A stretch of DNA of 64,000 bases. Origin: Cobetia sp. cqz5-12 (GTDB taxonomy: Bacteria; Pseudomonadota; Gammaproteobacteria; Pseudomonadales; Halomonadaceae). Positions 29,409-38,212 of the stretch are shown here, one piece after another. Position 1 is the stretch's first letter, and every line of letters starts with the position of its first letter. The stretch spans positions 3,023,638 to 3,087,637 of the forward strand of contig NZ_CP044522.1 of the NCBI RefSeq assembly GCF_016495405.1, in the 5' to 3' direction. The notes beneath the pieces were generated by a model. It ran no database searches. It saw only the letters and a program-made list of their open reading frames with translations, and was not told where the DNA came from. Position numbers and translations under genes: made by a program.

Positions 29409-29989
29409 TGGGCGATACCACCATCTTCAGTCAACCGACCAAGCAATCTGCCCTCAAGAAGGCCGCGCCCTGGGCGCGTCCCTTCCTGTGGCTGGATGCC
29501 CATCTGGAACAGGTCGTCATCCTGATCGCCTATTCCGGCATGGCCGGCATCATCTTCGTCGAAGTCATCCGGCGCTTCTTCTTCGGCCTGCAGGCCCCCT
29601 GGAGCACCAGCATTCCCGTGCTGCTATTTCTGTGGCTGACCTGGTTCGGCGCCTCGCTCAACGTCAAGAAGCGCACCCACCTGAGCCTCAACGAGATTCG
29701 CATGAAGCTGCCACGCACTGGCCAGTTCGCCTGCCTGATCCTCGATGCCGTGCTGTGGATCGGCTTCGGGCTGATGGTGATCTACTTCACCACCACCCAG
29801 GTGACGCTGGCCTACGACAACTACGCCATCGTGCCGGGCACCGACAACGTCATGCAGTGGTGGTTCTACCTCGCCACGCCGCTGGCGTGGGTGATGATCA
29901 TCTATCGCGTACTGCAGAACCTCTACGCCGACTGGGCGCGCTATCGCCGCGGCGACTCCTTCAACCTGCAACCGTCCATCATGGACTGA
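29408..29989 (+). CDS. TRAP small permease (DctQ family), importer 2
   Basis: A 193-aa protein with four helices (about 37-58, 73-90, 108-130 and 153-172). The start overlaps the stop of the receptor gene (TAATG), with GGTGGAGG as ribosome site, giving translational coupling. TSIPVLLFLWLTWFGASLNVK near 72 is DctQ-like. It pairs with the DctM subunit 10 bp downstream. Confidence 0.9.
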   Translation: MGDTTIFSQPTKQSALKKAAPWARPFLWLDAHLEQVVILIAYSGMAGIIFVEVIRRFFFGLQAPWSTSIPVLLFLWLTWFGASLNVKKRTHLSLNEIRMKLPRTGQFACLILDAVLWIGFGLMVIYFTTTQVTLAYDNYAIVPGTDNVMQWWFYLATPLAWVMIIYRVLQNLYADWARYRRGDSFNLQPSIMD

Positions 29990-29999
29990 GGAGGTCAGC

Positions 30000-31277
30000 A
30001 TGACAGACGGTATCTGGATCTCCCTGATCACGGCGGGCGTGACCGCCTTCTTCCTGCTCGGCGTGCCCATCTTCCTCGTCATCGGCCTGTGGGTGGTCGG
30101 CACCAGTCTGGTGATCGACTTCACGCTGGCCAATGTCGGCGTCACCCTCTTCCAGGGCCTGAGCTTCTTCGGCCTGCTGGCGTTGCCGCTGTTCATCCTC
30201 ACGGGGGACCTGATCAACGCGGCGGGCATCGCCAAGCGACTCTCCGACTTCGCCTACTCGACGCTGAGCTGGATGCGCGGCGGGATGGGCATGTCGACCC
30301 TCGGCGCCTGTGGCCTGTTCGCGGCGATTTCCGGCTCCAACGCCGGCACCACCGCCACCATCGGTTCGATCATGCAGCCCGAGATGGTCAAGAACGGCTA
30401 TGACGAGCGCTTCGCGGCCGCGACGGCGGCCTCCGGCGGCACCGTGGGCATCATCATTCCGCCCAGCATCATCTTCATCGTCTACGGCTTCATGATGAAC
30501 CTGTCGATCAGTGACCTGTTCATCGCCGGCATGGTGCCGGGCGCCCTGATGGTGGTGGCGATGATGGTCGCCTGCTATCTGGTGGCACGCCGGAATGGCT
30601 GGGGCCAGCTGCAACCCTTCAAGGCCGGTGTCAGCGCCAGACTGGCGCGCAAGGCCTATCTGGGCTTCGCGACCATCGGCGTGGTGGTCTACGGCATCTA
30701 CTCGGGCAAGTTCTCGCCGACCGAAGCCGCCGCCATCACCGTGGGCTTCACCATGATCGCGGGACTGCTGATCACCCGCGAGATCAGCCTGAAGAAGCTG
30801 CCGACCATCATGCTGCGCTCAGGCCAGATCGCCGGCATGCTGGCACCGCTGATCGCCATCTCGGTGGTCATGCAGCAGCTGCTGTCGGTACTGGGTGCCG
30901 GTCAGGCGCTGAGCGAGATGCTCAGCGGCATCGACAACTACTACCTGACGCTGGGCACCTGCATGCTGATCATCCTGCTGGCGGGCATGATTCTGGAAAG
31001 TCTGCCGGTGACGATCATCCTGGCGCCGATTCTCGCGCCCATCGCCCAGCAGGCCGGGGTCGATCCGATCCACTTCTCGGTCATCTTCCTGGTCGGTGCC
31101 GCCATCGGCTTCGTCACGCCACCCTTCGGGCTCAACCTGTACGTGGCCAGCAGCATCACCGGCATTTCCTACGTCAGACTGGTCAAGTACGTGATTCCCT
31201 ACTTCATCGCGCTGATCGCCTGCTGGCTGGCCATCTGCCTGGTGCCTTCCCTTTCCCTGTTCCTGGTAAACCTGTAA
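30000..31277 (+). CDS. TRAP large permease (DctM family), importer 2
   Basis: A 425-aa polytopic membrane subunit for Na+-coupled uptake. Typical stretches are GACGLFAAISGSNAGTTATIG near residue 100, GGTVGIIIPPSIIFIVYGFM near 145, YGIYSGKFSPTEAAAITVG near 231 and GAAIGFVTPPFGLNLYVASS near 365. A strong ribosome site (GAGGAGG) precedes the ATG. It ends the importer 2 operon, with a hairpin 13 bp downstream and the IclR gene 171 bp further. Confidence 0.95.
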   Translation: MTDGIWISLITAGVTAFFLLGVPIFLVIGLWVVGTSLVIDFTLANVGVTLFQGLSFFGLLALPLFILTGDLINAAGIAKRLSDFAYSTLSWMRGGMGMSTLGACGLFAAISGSNAGTTATIGSIMQPEMVKNGYDERFAAATAASGGTVGIIIPPSIIFIVYGFMMNLSISDLFIAGMVPGALMVVAMMVACYLVARRNGWGQLQPFKAGVSARLARKAYLGFATIGVVVYGIYSGKFSPTEAAAITVGFTMIAGLLITREISLKKLPTIMLRSGQIAGMLAPLIAISVVMQQLLSVLGAGQALSEMLSGIDNYYLTLGTCMLIILLAGMILESLPVTIILAPILAPIAQQAGVDPIHFSVIFLVGAAIGFVTPPFGLNLYVASSITGISYVRLVKYVIPYFIALIACWLAICLVPSLSLFLVNL

Positions 31278-31290
31278 CACTAGCCTCATC

Positions 31291-31312
31291 GACAGCCCCG
31301 CGAGGGGCTGTC
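31291..31312 (+). terminator. Hairpin after importer 2
   Basis: GACAGCCCC and GGGGCTGTC form a 9-bp stem with a GCGA loop. Only a weak T-rich tail follows, so read-through into the IclR gene is possible. Confidence 0.65.
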
Positions 31313-31448
31313 TTCGTCTCATCAGGGCAGCCTTCGCCAAGGGGTCCGCTGCCGTGATGAATCGATGCACTGACGCCTTGCCACCCTGCCCCTGTCGGCT
31401 CCGATCACCCCGTGTGACATGCGCCCGACAGCAGGATGAGGACACTAG

Positions 31449-32207
31449 ATGAGCAAAGACACGCCCACCAATTCGACACTCTTTCGCGCACTCGGCCTGC
31501 TGGAAGAAATCGTCACCACCCAGCACGCCGTCAGCGCCGCCGATCTCGAGAAGCGCTTCGACATCCCCAAGCCGACCATCCATCGCCTGCTCAAGCAGCT
31601 GGAAGAACAGCAGCTGATCAGCCGTGATCTGGATGGCCGTCACCTGCTGCCCGGCCCGCGCTTTCGGCGCATGTCGCTGGGCGCACTGGCCAATGAGGGC
31701 CTCAAGGTGCCGCGCCGTGTCCTGCTGGAACGGTTGGCGAAGGAAGTCGGCGAGACCTGCAACCTGACGCTGCTCGATGGCCACGAGGTGATGTATTACG
31801 ACCGCGTGGAAACCAACTGGCCGGTGCGCATCCAGCTGGCGCCCGGCTCACGCCTGCCGCTGCACTGCACCGCGAGCGGCAAGCTGTTTCTGGCGCTGAT
31901 GCCGCTGCATCGCCGCCGCGCCCTGCTCGCCCATCTGGCGCTGGAAGCGCACACGCCCTGCACCCTGACCTCGCGGGCCACGCTGGAAGAGGCGCTCGAC
32001 ACCGTGGCGCGCAATCAGTTGAGCACCGATGATGAGGAGTTCATCCAGGGCATGGTCGCCATCGCGGTGCCGGTCTTCGATGAGGTCGGCCAGATCCAGG
32101 CGACATTGGCGATCCACGCGCCGCGCCTGCGCCACTCCATCGACTCCCTGCTGGAGTGGGCGCCGCTGATGCGCCAGATCGCCACTGAGCTGGAAGGCAC
32201 GCTCTGA
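31449..32207 (+). CDS. IclR-family regulator, candidate IseR
   Basis: A 252-aa regulator: N-terminal winged helix at about 8-65 (FRALGLLEEIVTTQHAVSAA, FDIPKPTIHRLLKQLE) and C-terminal IclR effector domain from about 80 (EVGETCNLTLLDGHEVMYYD, PLHCTASGKLFLALM, LSTDDEEFIQGMVAIAVPV). The gene follows the TRAP operon on the same strand. IclR-type regulators accompany isethionate dehydrogenase clusters, so control of the GMC gene and importer 2 is the natural proposal. It is clearly related to the second IclR protein at 50215. Confidence 0.92.
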   Translation: MSKDTPTNSTLFRALGLLEEIVTTQHAVSAADLEKRFDIPKPTIHRLLKQLEEQQLISRDLDGRHLLPGPRFRRMSLGALANEGLKVPRRVLLERLAKEVGETCNLTLLDGHEVMYYDRVETNWPVRIQLAPGSRLPLHCTASGKLFLALMPLHRRRALLAHLALEAHTPCTLTSRATLEEALDTVARNQLSTDDEEFIQGMVAIAVPVFDEVGQIQATLAIHAPRLRHSIDSLLEWAPLMRQIATELEGTL

Positions 32208-32296
32208 GGCGTGCACCTTGTGCGCACATGACGCATGAAATGATCTCGTCCAGCCCCGAGTGACACCTGAGCCACGCTGACGATGGGCCATGATCC

Positions 32297-32346
32297 AAAA
32301 CGCTCGCCCCCGCAGACAGTGATTGTCTGCGGGGGCGAGCGTTTTT
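32297..32346. terminator. Strong bidirectional terminator
   Basis: A 22-bp perfect inverted repeat (AAAACGCTCGCCCCCGCAGA and two more bases, then its complement from 32325) with A-run and T-run. It separates the convergent IclR and universal stress protein genes. Confidence 0.95.
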
Positions 32347-32411
32347 CAGCGAGCTTTTTCATGTGCCAACTTTCTGAGTACCGCTATCCCTCAAGCGTTT
32401 CTCTCCTGCGC

Positions 32412-32888
32412 TCAGGGCGTCGGTACCACCACCACCGGAATGCTGGCGCGCTTGATCACCCCCTTGGTGACCTTGCCCGCATAGGAGGCCACGAAGCCGC
32501 GCTTGTTGGTCGCCATGATGATCATGTCGCAGTCATGGCGCGTGGCGTAGCGGATGATCTCCGAGGCCGGATAGCCCTCCACCACATTCAGCCCGGCGAT
32601 CACCGGGCGCGGATCGCCGTCGTCATGGGTGTTCCAGAAGTCCTCCAGCATCTTTTCCAGGCGCTCCCTGGCCTGATCGAGCCGCTGCTGCATCAGACCC
32701 TCCAGCGTCGGCTTGTGACGGATGTTGACCTTGAGGGTGTTCATCACGTCATCCGACAATGACTTGACGGTATGCAGCACATGCAGCTCGGCGCCCGTCG
32801 CACCCGCCAACCACACCGAGCGCGCCAGTACCCGCTCACAGTCTCCGCGCAGGCCTACACAACACAGAATTCGTTTGACTGCCGGCAT
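32412..32888 (-). CDS. Universal stress protein (UspA family)
   Basis: A 158-aa single-domain Usp: KRILCCVGLRGDCERVLARSV at the N-terminus and MIIMATNKRGFVASYAGKVTKGVI near 125. The usual ATP-binding glycine pattern (G-2X-G-9X-G-S/T) is degenerate here. The gene is the last of the TRAP importer 3 operon (45 bp gap), like TeaD behind TeaABC of Halomonas elongata, where the Usp modulates transport. A regulatory role on importer 3 is therefore likely. A very strong ribosome site GAGGAGAAGG precedes it. Confidence 0.9.
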   Translation of the reverse strand: MPAVKRILCCVGLRGDCERVLARSVWLAGATGAELHVLHTVKSLSDDVMNTLKVNIRHKPTLEGLMQQRLDQARERLEKMLEDFWNTHDDGDPRPVIAGLNVVEGYPASEIIRYATRHDCDMIIMATNKRGFVASYAGKVTKGVIKRASIPVVVVPTP

Positions 32889-32933
32889 CGTCCTTCTCCT
32901 CGTTCATTGCAGGGCTAGCGTTCAGATGGCGCT

Positions 32934-34277
32934 TCAGTACCCCATCACCCTGGGTAGCCACAGCGAGATGTCAGGCACATAGGCGATCAGGAAGATGGCC
33001 GCCACCGAGCCCGCCGCGAACGGCAATGCCTTCAGGGAAATCTCCTCGATGGAGGCCCCGCCTATCCCCGAGGCCACGAAGAGGTTCTCCCCCAATGGCG
33101 GCGTCTGGAAGCCGATGGCCAACGCGCAGACCACCACGATGCCGACGTGCACCGGGTCCATCCCCAGCATGTACATGATCGGCAGCAGCACCGGGGTGAG
33201 AATCATGATCGCGGCCAATGTCTCCATGAACATGCCGACGAACAGCAGGAAGAAGATGATCATCGCCCAGATCAGGTAGAGGTTGTCGGTCATCGCCAGC
33301 ATGCCCTCGGCGATATGCGCCGGCACGCGTTGCTCGACCAGCAGCCGCCCGAACACCGTCGCCGTGAACAGGATCAGCAGCACGCGACCGGTGATCCAGG
33401 TGGTGGTCTCCAGGGTGCGCAGCGTCGGCTTCCACTTGAGTTCCTTGTGCAGGAAGATGCCGACGATCAGGGTGTAGACGATGGCGACGATGGCGGATTC
33501 GGTCGGCGTGAAGAGGCCGCTGTAGATACCGCCGAGGATGATGAAGGGCGCCAGCATCGACCAGACGCCCTTCTTCAAGGTGGCGCGGATATGCGGCCAT
33601 GACCAGCTGTTGGTCAGGCCACGATAACCGCGTTTCTTCGAGATCACGTAGTTGATCAGCAGCAGGAAACCGGCGATCACCACGCCGGGCATGACGCCGG
33701 CGATGAACAGCTTCGGGATGGACAGGGTCTGGAAGTCACCGTGCATGGCCACCGCTTCGGGCGGCGGCTGCAGCCCCATGCCGGAAATCCCGAAGATCAC
33801 CATCGGGATCGATGGCGGAATCACCACCCCCAGCCCCCCGGAAGAGGCCGTGATCGCTGAGGCATAGCCACGATCGTAGCCGCGCTTGGCCATCGCCGGA
33901 ATCATCAGCATGCCGACCGCCGCCGTGGTGGCCGGCCCCGAACCGGAAATCGCACCGAAGAACATGCAGGCAAACACCGTGGCGGCGGCAAGTCCGCCCG
34001 TTACCGGCCCGGCGAAGGCCTCGGCGATATCGACCAGCCGTCGCGAGATGCCGGCGGCCTCCATCAGCGCCCCGGCCAGAATGAAGGCCGGCAAGGCCAT
34101 CAGCGGGAATGAACCCACCGAGGTAAAGGCGATCTGCACGAACGCCATCGGGTTTTCATCGATGCTCAGATAGGTCGCCAGCGCCGCGACACCCAGCGAG
34201 ACGGTGATCGGTGCGCCCAGCACCAGCAGCAGGAAAAAGACGCCAAACAGGATGTAGATGATGGTGGAATCGATCAT
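32934..34277 (-). CDS. TRAP large permease (DctM family), importer 3 (TauM-like)
   Basis: A 447-aa polytopic membrane subunit. Typical stretches are ACMFFGAISGSGPATTAAVG near residue 104, SGGLGVVIPPSIPMVIFG near 147, YSGLFTPTESAIVAIVY near 252 and ALAIGFQTPPLGENLFVASG near 390. The start overlaps the end of the small-permease gene by 4 bp. Context (MocR regulator, tauXY-like genes, xsc and pta nearby) makes taurine the likely substrate, as in TauKLM of alphaproteobacteria. Confidence 0.93.
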   Translation of the reverse strand: MIDSTIIYILFGVFFLLLVLGAPITVSLGVAALATYLSIDENPMAFVQIAFTSVGSFPLMALPAFILAGALMEAAGISRRLVDIAEAFAGPVTGGLAAATVFACMFFGAISGSGPATTAAVGMLMIPAMAKRGYDRGYASAITASSGGLGVVIPPSIPMVIFGISGMGLQPPPEAVAMHGDFQTLSIPKLFIAGVMPGVVIAGFLLLINYVISKKRGYRGLTNSWSWPHIRATLKKGVWSMLAPFIILGGIYSGLFTPTESAIVAIVYTLIVGIFLHKELKWKPTLRTLETTTWITGRVLLILFTATVFGRLLVEQRVPAHIAEGMLAMTDNLYLIWAMIIFFLLFVGMFMETLAAIMILTPVLLPIMYMLGMDPVHVGIVVVCALAIGFQTPPLGENLFVASGIGGASIEEISLKALPFAAGSVAAIFLIAYVPDISLWLPRVMGY

Positions 34278-34867
34278 GACTTGCCGCCCTCCTGTCTATC
34301 ACTGACCTGTACATCACTGGCCTGTGGATCAGTGGCCTGACCGTCACCGCCCTGCTTCAATTCCTCCATTGCCTGGGAATCCGGGTCCACGATGTCTTCC
34401 TTGCGCACGAACTTGAGATAATTGGTCTGGATGATGCGCACCGTCATGGCGGTAAAGGCCAGCGGCAGAATCAGATAGAAGTACTTCATCGGCACACCCA
34501 GCGTCTGTGACTTCCAGAACAGATTCATCTTGTTGAACACGAAGTCGTAGCTGTAATAGATGAACACCGCATTGAAGGCGATCCAGATGATATCGGTCAG
34601 CACACCGCAGAGGGTTTCCACCCAACGCGGCAGGAATCGAAACTGGAAGGTCACGCGGTTATGCGCCGACATGCGTGTGGCGTAGACGGCGCCTAGATAG
34701 GCAAACCACACGAAGGCATAGGTCGCCAACTCGTCTCCCCAGGGAATCGAGTAGCTGAAAAGGTTACGCAGCATGATCTGCGTGAAGAGAATGATGACGA
34801 ACACCACCAGCAGAAACTGGCAGAGATAGTTCTCGATATTATCCAGAAACTTCAACAATACCCGCAT
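34274..34867 (-). CDS. TRAP small permease (DctQ family), importer 3 (TauL-like)
   Basis: A 197-aa protein. The start at 34867 (MRVLLKFLDNIENYL) has GGGGGA nine bases upstream and is better than the longer frame. Four helices lie at about 15-36, 53-70, 88-112 and 130-150; SYSIPWGDELATYAFVWFAYLG near 37 is classic DctQ. The C-terminal 35 residues are polar and repetitive (ASDVQVSDRQEGG). It is coupled to the large permease gene. Confidence 0.9.
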   Translation of the reverse strand: MRVLLKFLDNIENYLCQFLLVVFVIILFTQIMLRNLFSYSIPWGDELATYAFVWFAYLGAVYATRMSAHNRVTFQFRFLPRWVETLCGVLTDIIWIAFNAVFIYYSYDFVFNKMNLFWKSQTLGVPMKYFYLILPLAFTAMTVRIIQTNYLKFVRKEDIVDPDSQAMEELKQGGDGQATDPQASDVQVSDRQEGGKS

Positions 34868-35024
34868 GGATACACATCCCCCGACATCGCCAGCGATGAC
34901 CACTTGACGCCACGTCTCCCCTGCCAGCGATCACATGTCGACGACATGCTTGGCATGCTCATGACAGGTGCCGGCAGGCAGGGGAATACGGGCGGGCCTG
35001 GAGCCTCAGCCGTTCAGCGAATCA

Positions 35025-36089
35025 TCAAGGCGCGGTGGACGGATCGCGCCCAAGGGTCTCGAGCACCTCGACCAGCTTGTCGCGGCCGCCGATGCTGTCG
35101 TAGAAGTCCGGCCAGATGCTGGAGGCCTTGGCGATCCATTCCTTCTCGTCATTGGCGGGCTGGGTGATGGTCATGCCGTGCTCTTCCACCAGTGATTTCT
35201 TGATGGAATCCTCTGTGGCCAGCAGGTAGTCGTAGCTATGGGACGTCGCTTCTTCACCCGCCGCCAGCACCAGCTTCTGCTGCTCTTCGCTGAGACTCTG
35301 GAAGGTGCCTTCGCCCATGATCAGGGGTTCCATCGAGAACACGTAACAGCTGTCGGTGACGTGGTTCTGCACTTCGTAGAACTTCATGGCATCGATGGTG
35401 ATGTAGGGATTGTCCTGGCCATCGACGACACCCTGTTGCAGGGCGGTAAAGGTCTCGGACCACGCCAGCGGGTTGGGATTGACGCCCCAGGACTGGTAGG
35501 AGGAGATCATGATCTCGTTCTTGGGCACGCGGATGACCATGCCGGCCAGGTCCTCGGGTGAGGCGACGGCCTGCTTGGAATTGGTCAGACGACGGCAGCC
35601 GGAATAGGCCCAGCCCAGAATGCGGATACCGGAATCGCGCAGGGTGTTCTCGCGCAGCTCATCGCCGATCTTGCCTTGCGTCAGCGCCTTGGCATCGTCC
35701 GGGCCGTGGATGACATACGGCAGGGTCAGCACGCCGACGGTCGGCGAGAATGGCGTCAGGTTGTTGATCGCCACCACGGACAGGTCAACGAGCCCCATGC
35801 TGGCGTTGTTGACGGTATCCTGCTCGCTGCCCAGCTGGCCGTTGGGGAACAGGTCCACCTTGATGTCGCCGCCGGATTTCTCTTCCACCAGGCTTGCGAA
35901 GGTCTTGCCCAGTTCATACTGGGTACCGCCGGCCGCATCACCGAGGGCCATCTTCCAGGTCGCGGCATTGGCGCCAGCGGCCATGGTCAGACTCGCGGCC
36001 GTCACCGCGACGGCCAATGACGCCTTGATCGCGCTGGCGCCAGAGAAGAAGCGGAGATCTGCTGATTGGGTCTGTGTCGAGTCGATCAT
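35025..36089 (-). CDS. TRAP substrate-binding protein (DctP family), importer 3 (TauK-like)
   Basis: A 354-aa receptor starting at 36089 (MIDSTQTQS). A long signal peptide has its hydrophobic part at about 26-43 and cleavage after GANA. The mature part ATWKMALGDAAGGTQYELGKTF, the ligand-binding segment LAGMVIRVPKNEIMISSYQSWG near 183 and FTALQQGVVDGQDNPY near 214 are DctP-type. It does not resemble my memory of TeaA, so an ectoine receptor is less likely. It opens the importer 3-Usp operon, divergent from the MocR gene; a 157-bp gap without recognised signals separates it from the small permease. Confidence 0.92.
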   Translation of the reverse strand: MIDSTQTQSADLRFFSGASAIKASLAVAVTAASLTMAAGANAATWKMALGDAAGGTQYELGKTFASLVEEKSGGDIKVDLFPNGQLGSEQDTVNNASMGLVDLSVVAINNLTPFSPTVGVLTLPYVIHGPDDAKALTQGKIGDELRENTLRDSGIRILGWAYSGCRRLTNSKQAVASPEDLAGMVIRVPKNEIMISSYQSWGVNPNPLAWSETFTALQQGVVDGQDNPYITIDAMKFYEVQNHVTDSCYVFSMEPLIMGEGTFQSLSEEQQKLVLAAGEEATSHSYDYLLATEDSIKKSLVEEHGMTITQPANDEKEWIAKASSIWPDFYDSIGGRDKLVEVLETLGRDPSTAP

Positions 36090-36342
36090 CGTGTCTGTCC
36101 CGTCGTTATTGTTGTTGCGGGCTCCTGACGGCTGCGCGTGATAGCGAGCGGGGTACTGCACCTCATATCGTCAATGACTTCGCGTCTGCACCACTATCTT
36201 GCAGCGCCTCATGTCATTCACGATTGCCATCACCTGCTCATCTACAGCCCCAGGAAAGGGAGTGTGAAGTCGCGTCGTGCTTGAACTGTGCTTTCGTTGT
36301 ACCTGCCAGATCACTTTCTCCCCGTGCGCCATTCCTCGATAG

Positions 36343-36373
36343 AACCAGTCCGTCGGCATCGATGGGGCCAGTC
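36343..36373. promoter_or_regulatory. Putative MocR operator, copy 1 (importer 3/MocR region)
   Basis: Two direct CCAGT boxes 23 bp apart (36346 and 36369) inside a 31-bp segment that is identical at 24 positions to 40298-40328 upstream of tauX (shared core GGGCCAGT and ACCAGT, shared CGAT between). Direct repeats about two helical turns apart are usual for MocR proteins. Nothing else in 36090-36575 was recognised. Confidence 0.6.
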
Positions 36374-36575
36374 TTGCAGCACGGTTGCTCTCCCCCTTGA
36401 GGTCTGCCTCAATGACGGCATGCCAGCAGAGGAAACCTTGCGGTCAACAGCAGCCAGCACTGCCTCAGAATGTGCGAATGACGGGGCAATCGGGTATAAA
36501 AAATGCATATAAAACGGGAGCTTCCGTCAAGAAGCCCACGTGACAACACGCTCGAGAAAACAACAGAGAACACGC

Positions 36576-38078
36576 ATGAGCCATCCGCTGTTTCACCTCG
36601 ATTCCTCGCGCAAGGAAAGCCTGCAATTCCAGATTCGCGAGCAGATTTCCCAGGCGATTCTCGAAGGCCATCTGCCACGTGATGTCGCGCTGCCCTCCAG
36701 TCGCAAGCTGGCCCGCGAGCTGAACGTCGCGCGCAATACCGTGATGCTGGCCTATGACCAGCTGCTGGAAGACGGCTTTCTGATCGCGCGGGAGCGCAGC
36801 GGTTACTTCATCAATCCCGAGATTCTCAAGGGCCGTGCCGACACACCGGTACGCCTCAATGATATCGATGCCGACAGTCTCGACTGGGATGAGCGCCTGG
36901 CCATCAAGCCCTCCAGGCAGCGCACCATCGAGAAGCCGGGCGACTGGCACCAGTACGACTACCCCTTCCTTTATGGCCAGCTCGACCCGGAATTCTTCCC
37001 CACCCAACACTGGCGGGAATGCAGCCGTGACTCGATGAGCGTGCCATCGATTCGCAGCTGGTCGGTGGACCACCTCAACAATGATGACCCGCTGCTGATC
37101 GAGCAGATCCATCAGCGGTTGCTGCCCCGCCGCGGTGTCTGGGCAAGCCCGGAAGAAATCCTGATCACGGTGGGTACACAGCAGGCGCTGTGGATCAGCT
37201 GCATGCTCCTGCTCAAGCAGGGCCAGCGCTTCGCGATGGAAAACCCCGGTTATGTCGACATGTACAACATCGCCAGCACCTTCACTGACGACATCCAGCT
37301 GCTGCCTATCGACGACAAGGGCATGCAGCCGGTGGAGTCGCTCGAGGACTGCCGACTGGTCTATGTCTCGCCCAGCCATCAGTCACCGACCACCGTCACC
37401 CTGCCACTGGAGCGTCGCCGCCAGCTGCTGGACATGGCCGAGACCGGCAACTTCCTGATCATCGAGGACGACTACGAGAGCGAGAGCAACTACGCCGACA
37501 ACCCGACACCGGCGCTCAAGAGCCTGGACCGCCACAAGCGGGTCATCTATGTCGGCAGCCTCTCCAAGACCCTCGCCCCCGGCCTGCGACTGGGCTACAT
37601 GGTCGCGCACCCCACGCTGATTCGAGAGGCCCGCGCCCTGCGCCGCCTGATGCTGCGCCATCCGCCGACCAACAATCAGCGTGCGGTGGGACTCTTCATC
37701 GCGCGTGGCTATCACGACAGCCTCATCAATCAGATGCATCAGGTGATGCAGCGTCGCTTCCTGCTGATGCGTGACGCCATCCAGCGCCATCTGCCGATGA
37801 TGAGCACGCCTGCTACCTACGGCGGCTCCTGCTTCTGGATGCATGGCCCCGACACGCTCAACGCCCATCGCCTTGCTGCCCTCGCCCGTGAGCAGAGCAT
37901 TCTGATCGAGGTCGGCGACCTGCACTTCTTCTGCAATCGCGATCGTCATCGCCATTACCTGCGCCTCGGTTTCTCGGCGATTCCGGAAGCGCGCATCGAG
38001 GCCGGCATCATCAAGCTGTCCGCGCTGGTACCGCTGGCGTTGGAGGCACCCGAAAGCGTCATCGACATGAGCGCCTGA
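36576..38078 (+). CDS. MocR-family (GntR/aminotransferase) regulator, candidate TauR
   Basis: A 500-aa regulator: N-terminal GntR winged helix (about 10-75; LPRDVALPSSRKLARELNVA, RNTVMLAYDQL) joined to a type I aminotransferase-like PLP domain (LIIEDDYESESNYA near 297, PLP lysine K331 in GSLSKTLAPGLRLGY). I use the ATG at 36576; a GTG at 36540 would add 12 residues. TauR of taurine clusters is such a protein. Divergence from importer 3 and the shared 31-bp site upstream of tauX support that role here; other MocR functions (GABA, pyridoxal) are less fitting. Confidence 0.9.
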   Translation: MSHPLFHLDSSRKESLQFQIREQISQAILEGHLPRDVALPSSRKLARELNVARNTVMLAYDQLLEDGFLIARERSGYFINPEILKGRADTPVRLNDIDADSLDWDERLAIKPSRQRTIEKPGDWHQYDYPFLYGQLDPEFFPTQHWRECSRDSMSVPSIRSWSVDHLNNDDPLLIEQIHQRLLPRRGVWASPEEILITVGTQQALWISCMLLLKQGQRFAMENPGYVDMYNIASTFTDDIQLLPIDDKGMQPVESLEDCRLVYVSPSHQSPTTVTLPLERRRQLLDMAETGNFLIIEDDYESESNYADNPTPALKSLDRHKRVIYVGSLSKTLAPGLRLGYMVAHPTLIREARALRRLMLRHPPTNNQRAVGLFIARGYHDSLINQMHQVMQRRFLLMRDAIQRHLPMMSTPATYGGSCFWMHGPDTLNAHRLAALAREQSILIEVGDLHFFCNRDRHRHYLRLGFSAIPEARIEAGIIKLSALVPLALEAPESVIDMSA

Positions 38079-38212
38079 TTCTCGACAGGAGATTATGACA
38101 AATGATTACCCTATAGCTAAAAAGAGGCTCCCTGACTGACCAATAACACTTGGCAATCAGGGAGCCTCTTGGCTTTCAGGCAATTGAACTTGCAGACAAT
38201 CACACTTGCAGA

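Noticed and set aside
32412..36089. TeaABCD ectoine transporter
   Set aside because: The TRAP-plus-Usp layout matches, but the receptor does not resemble my memory of TeaA, and the MocR, tauXY and xsc-pta neighbours favour taurine.
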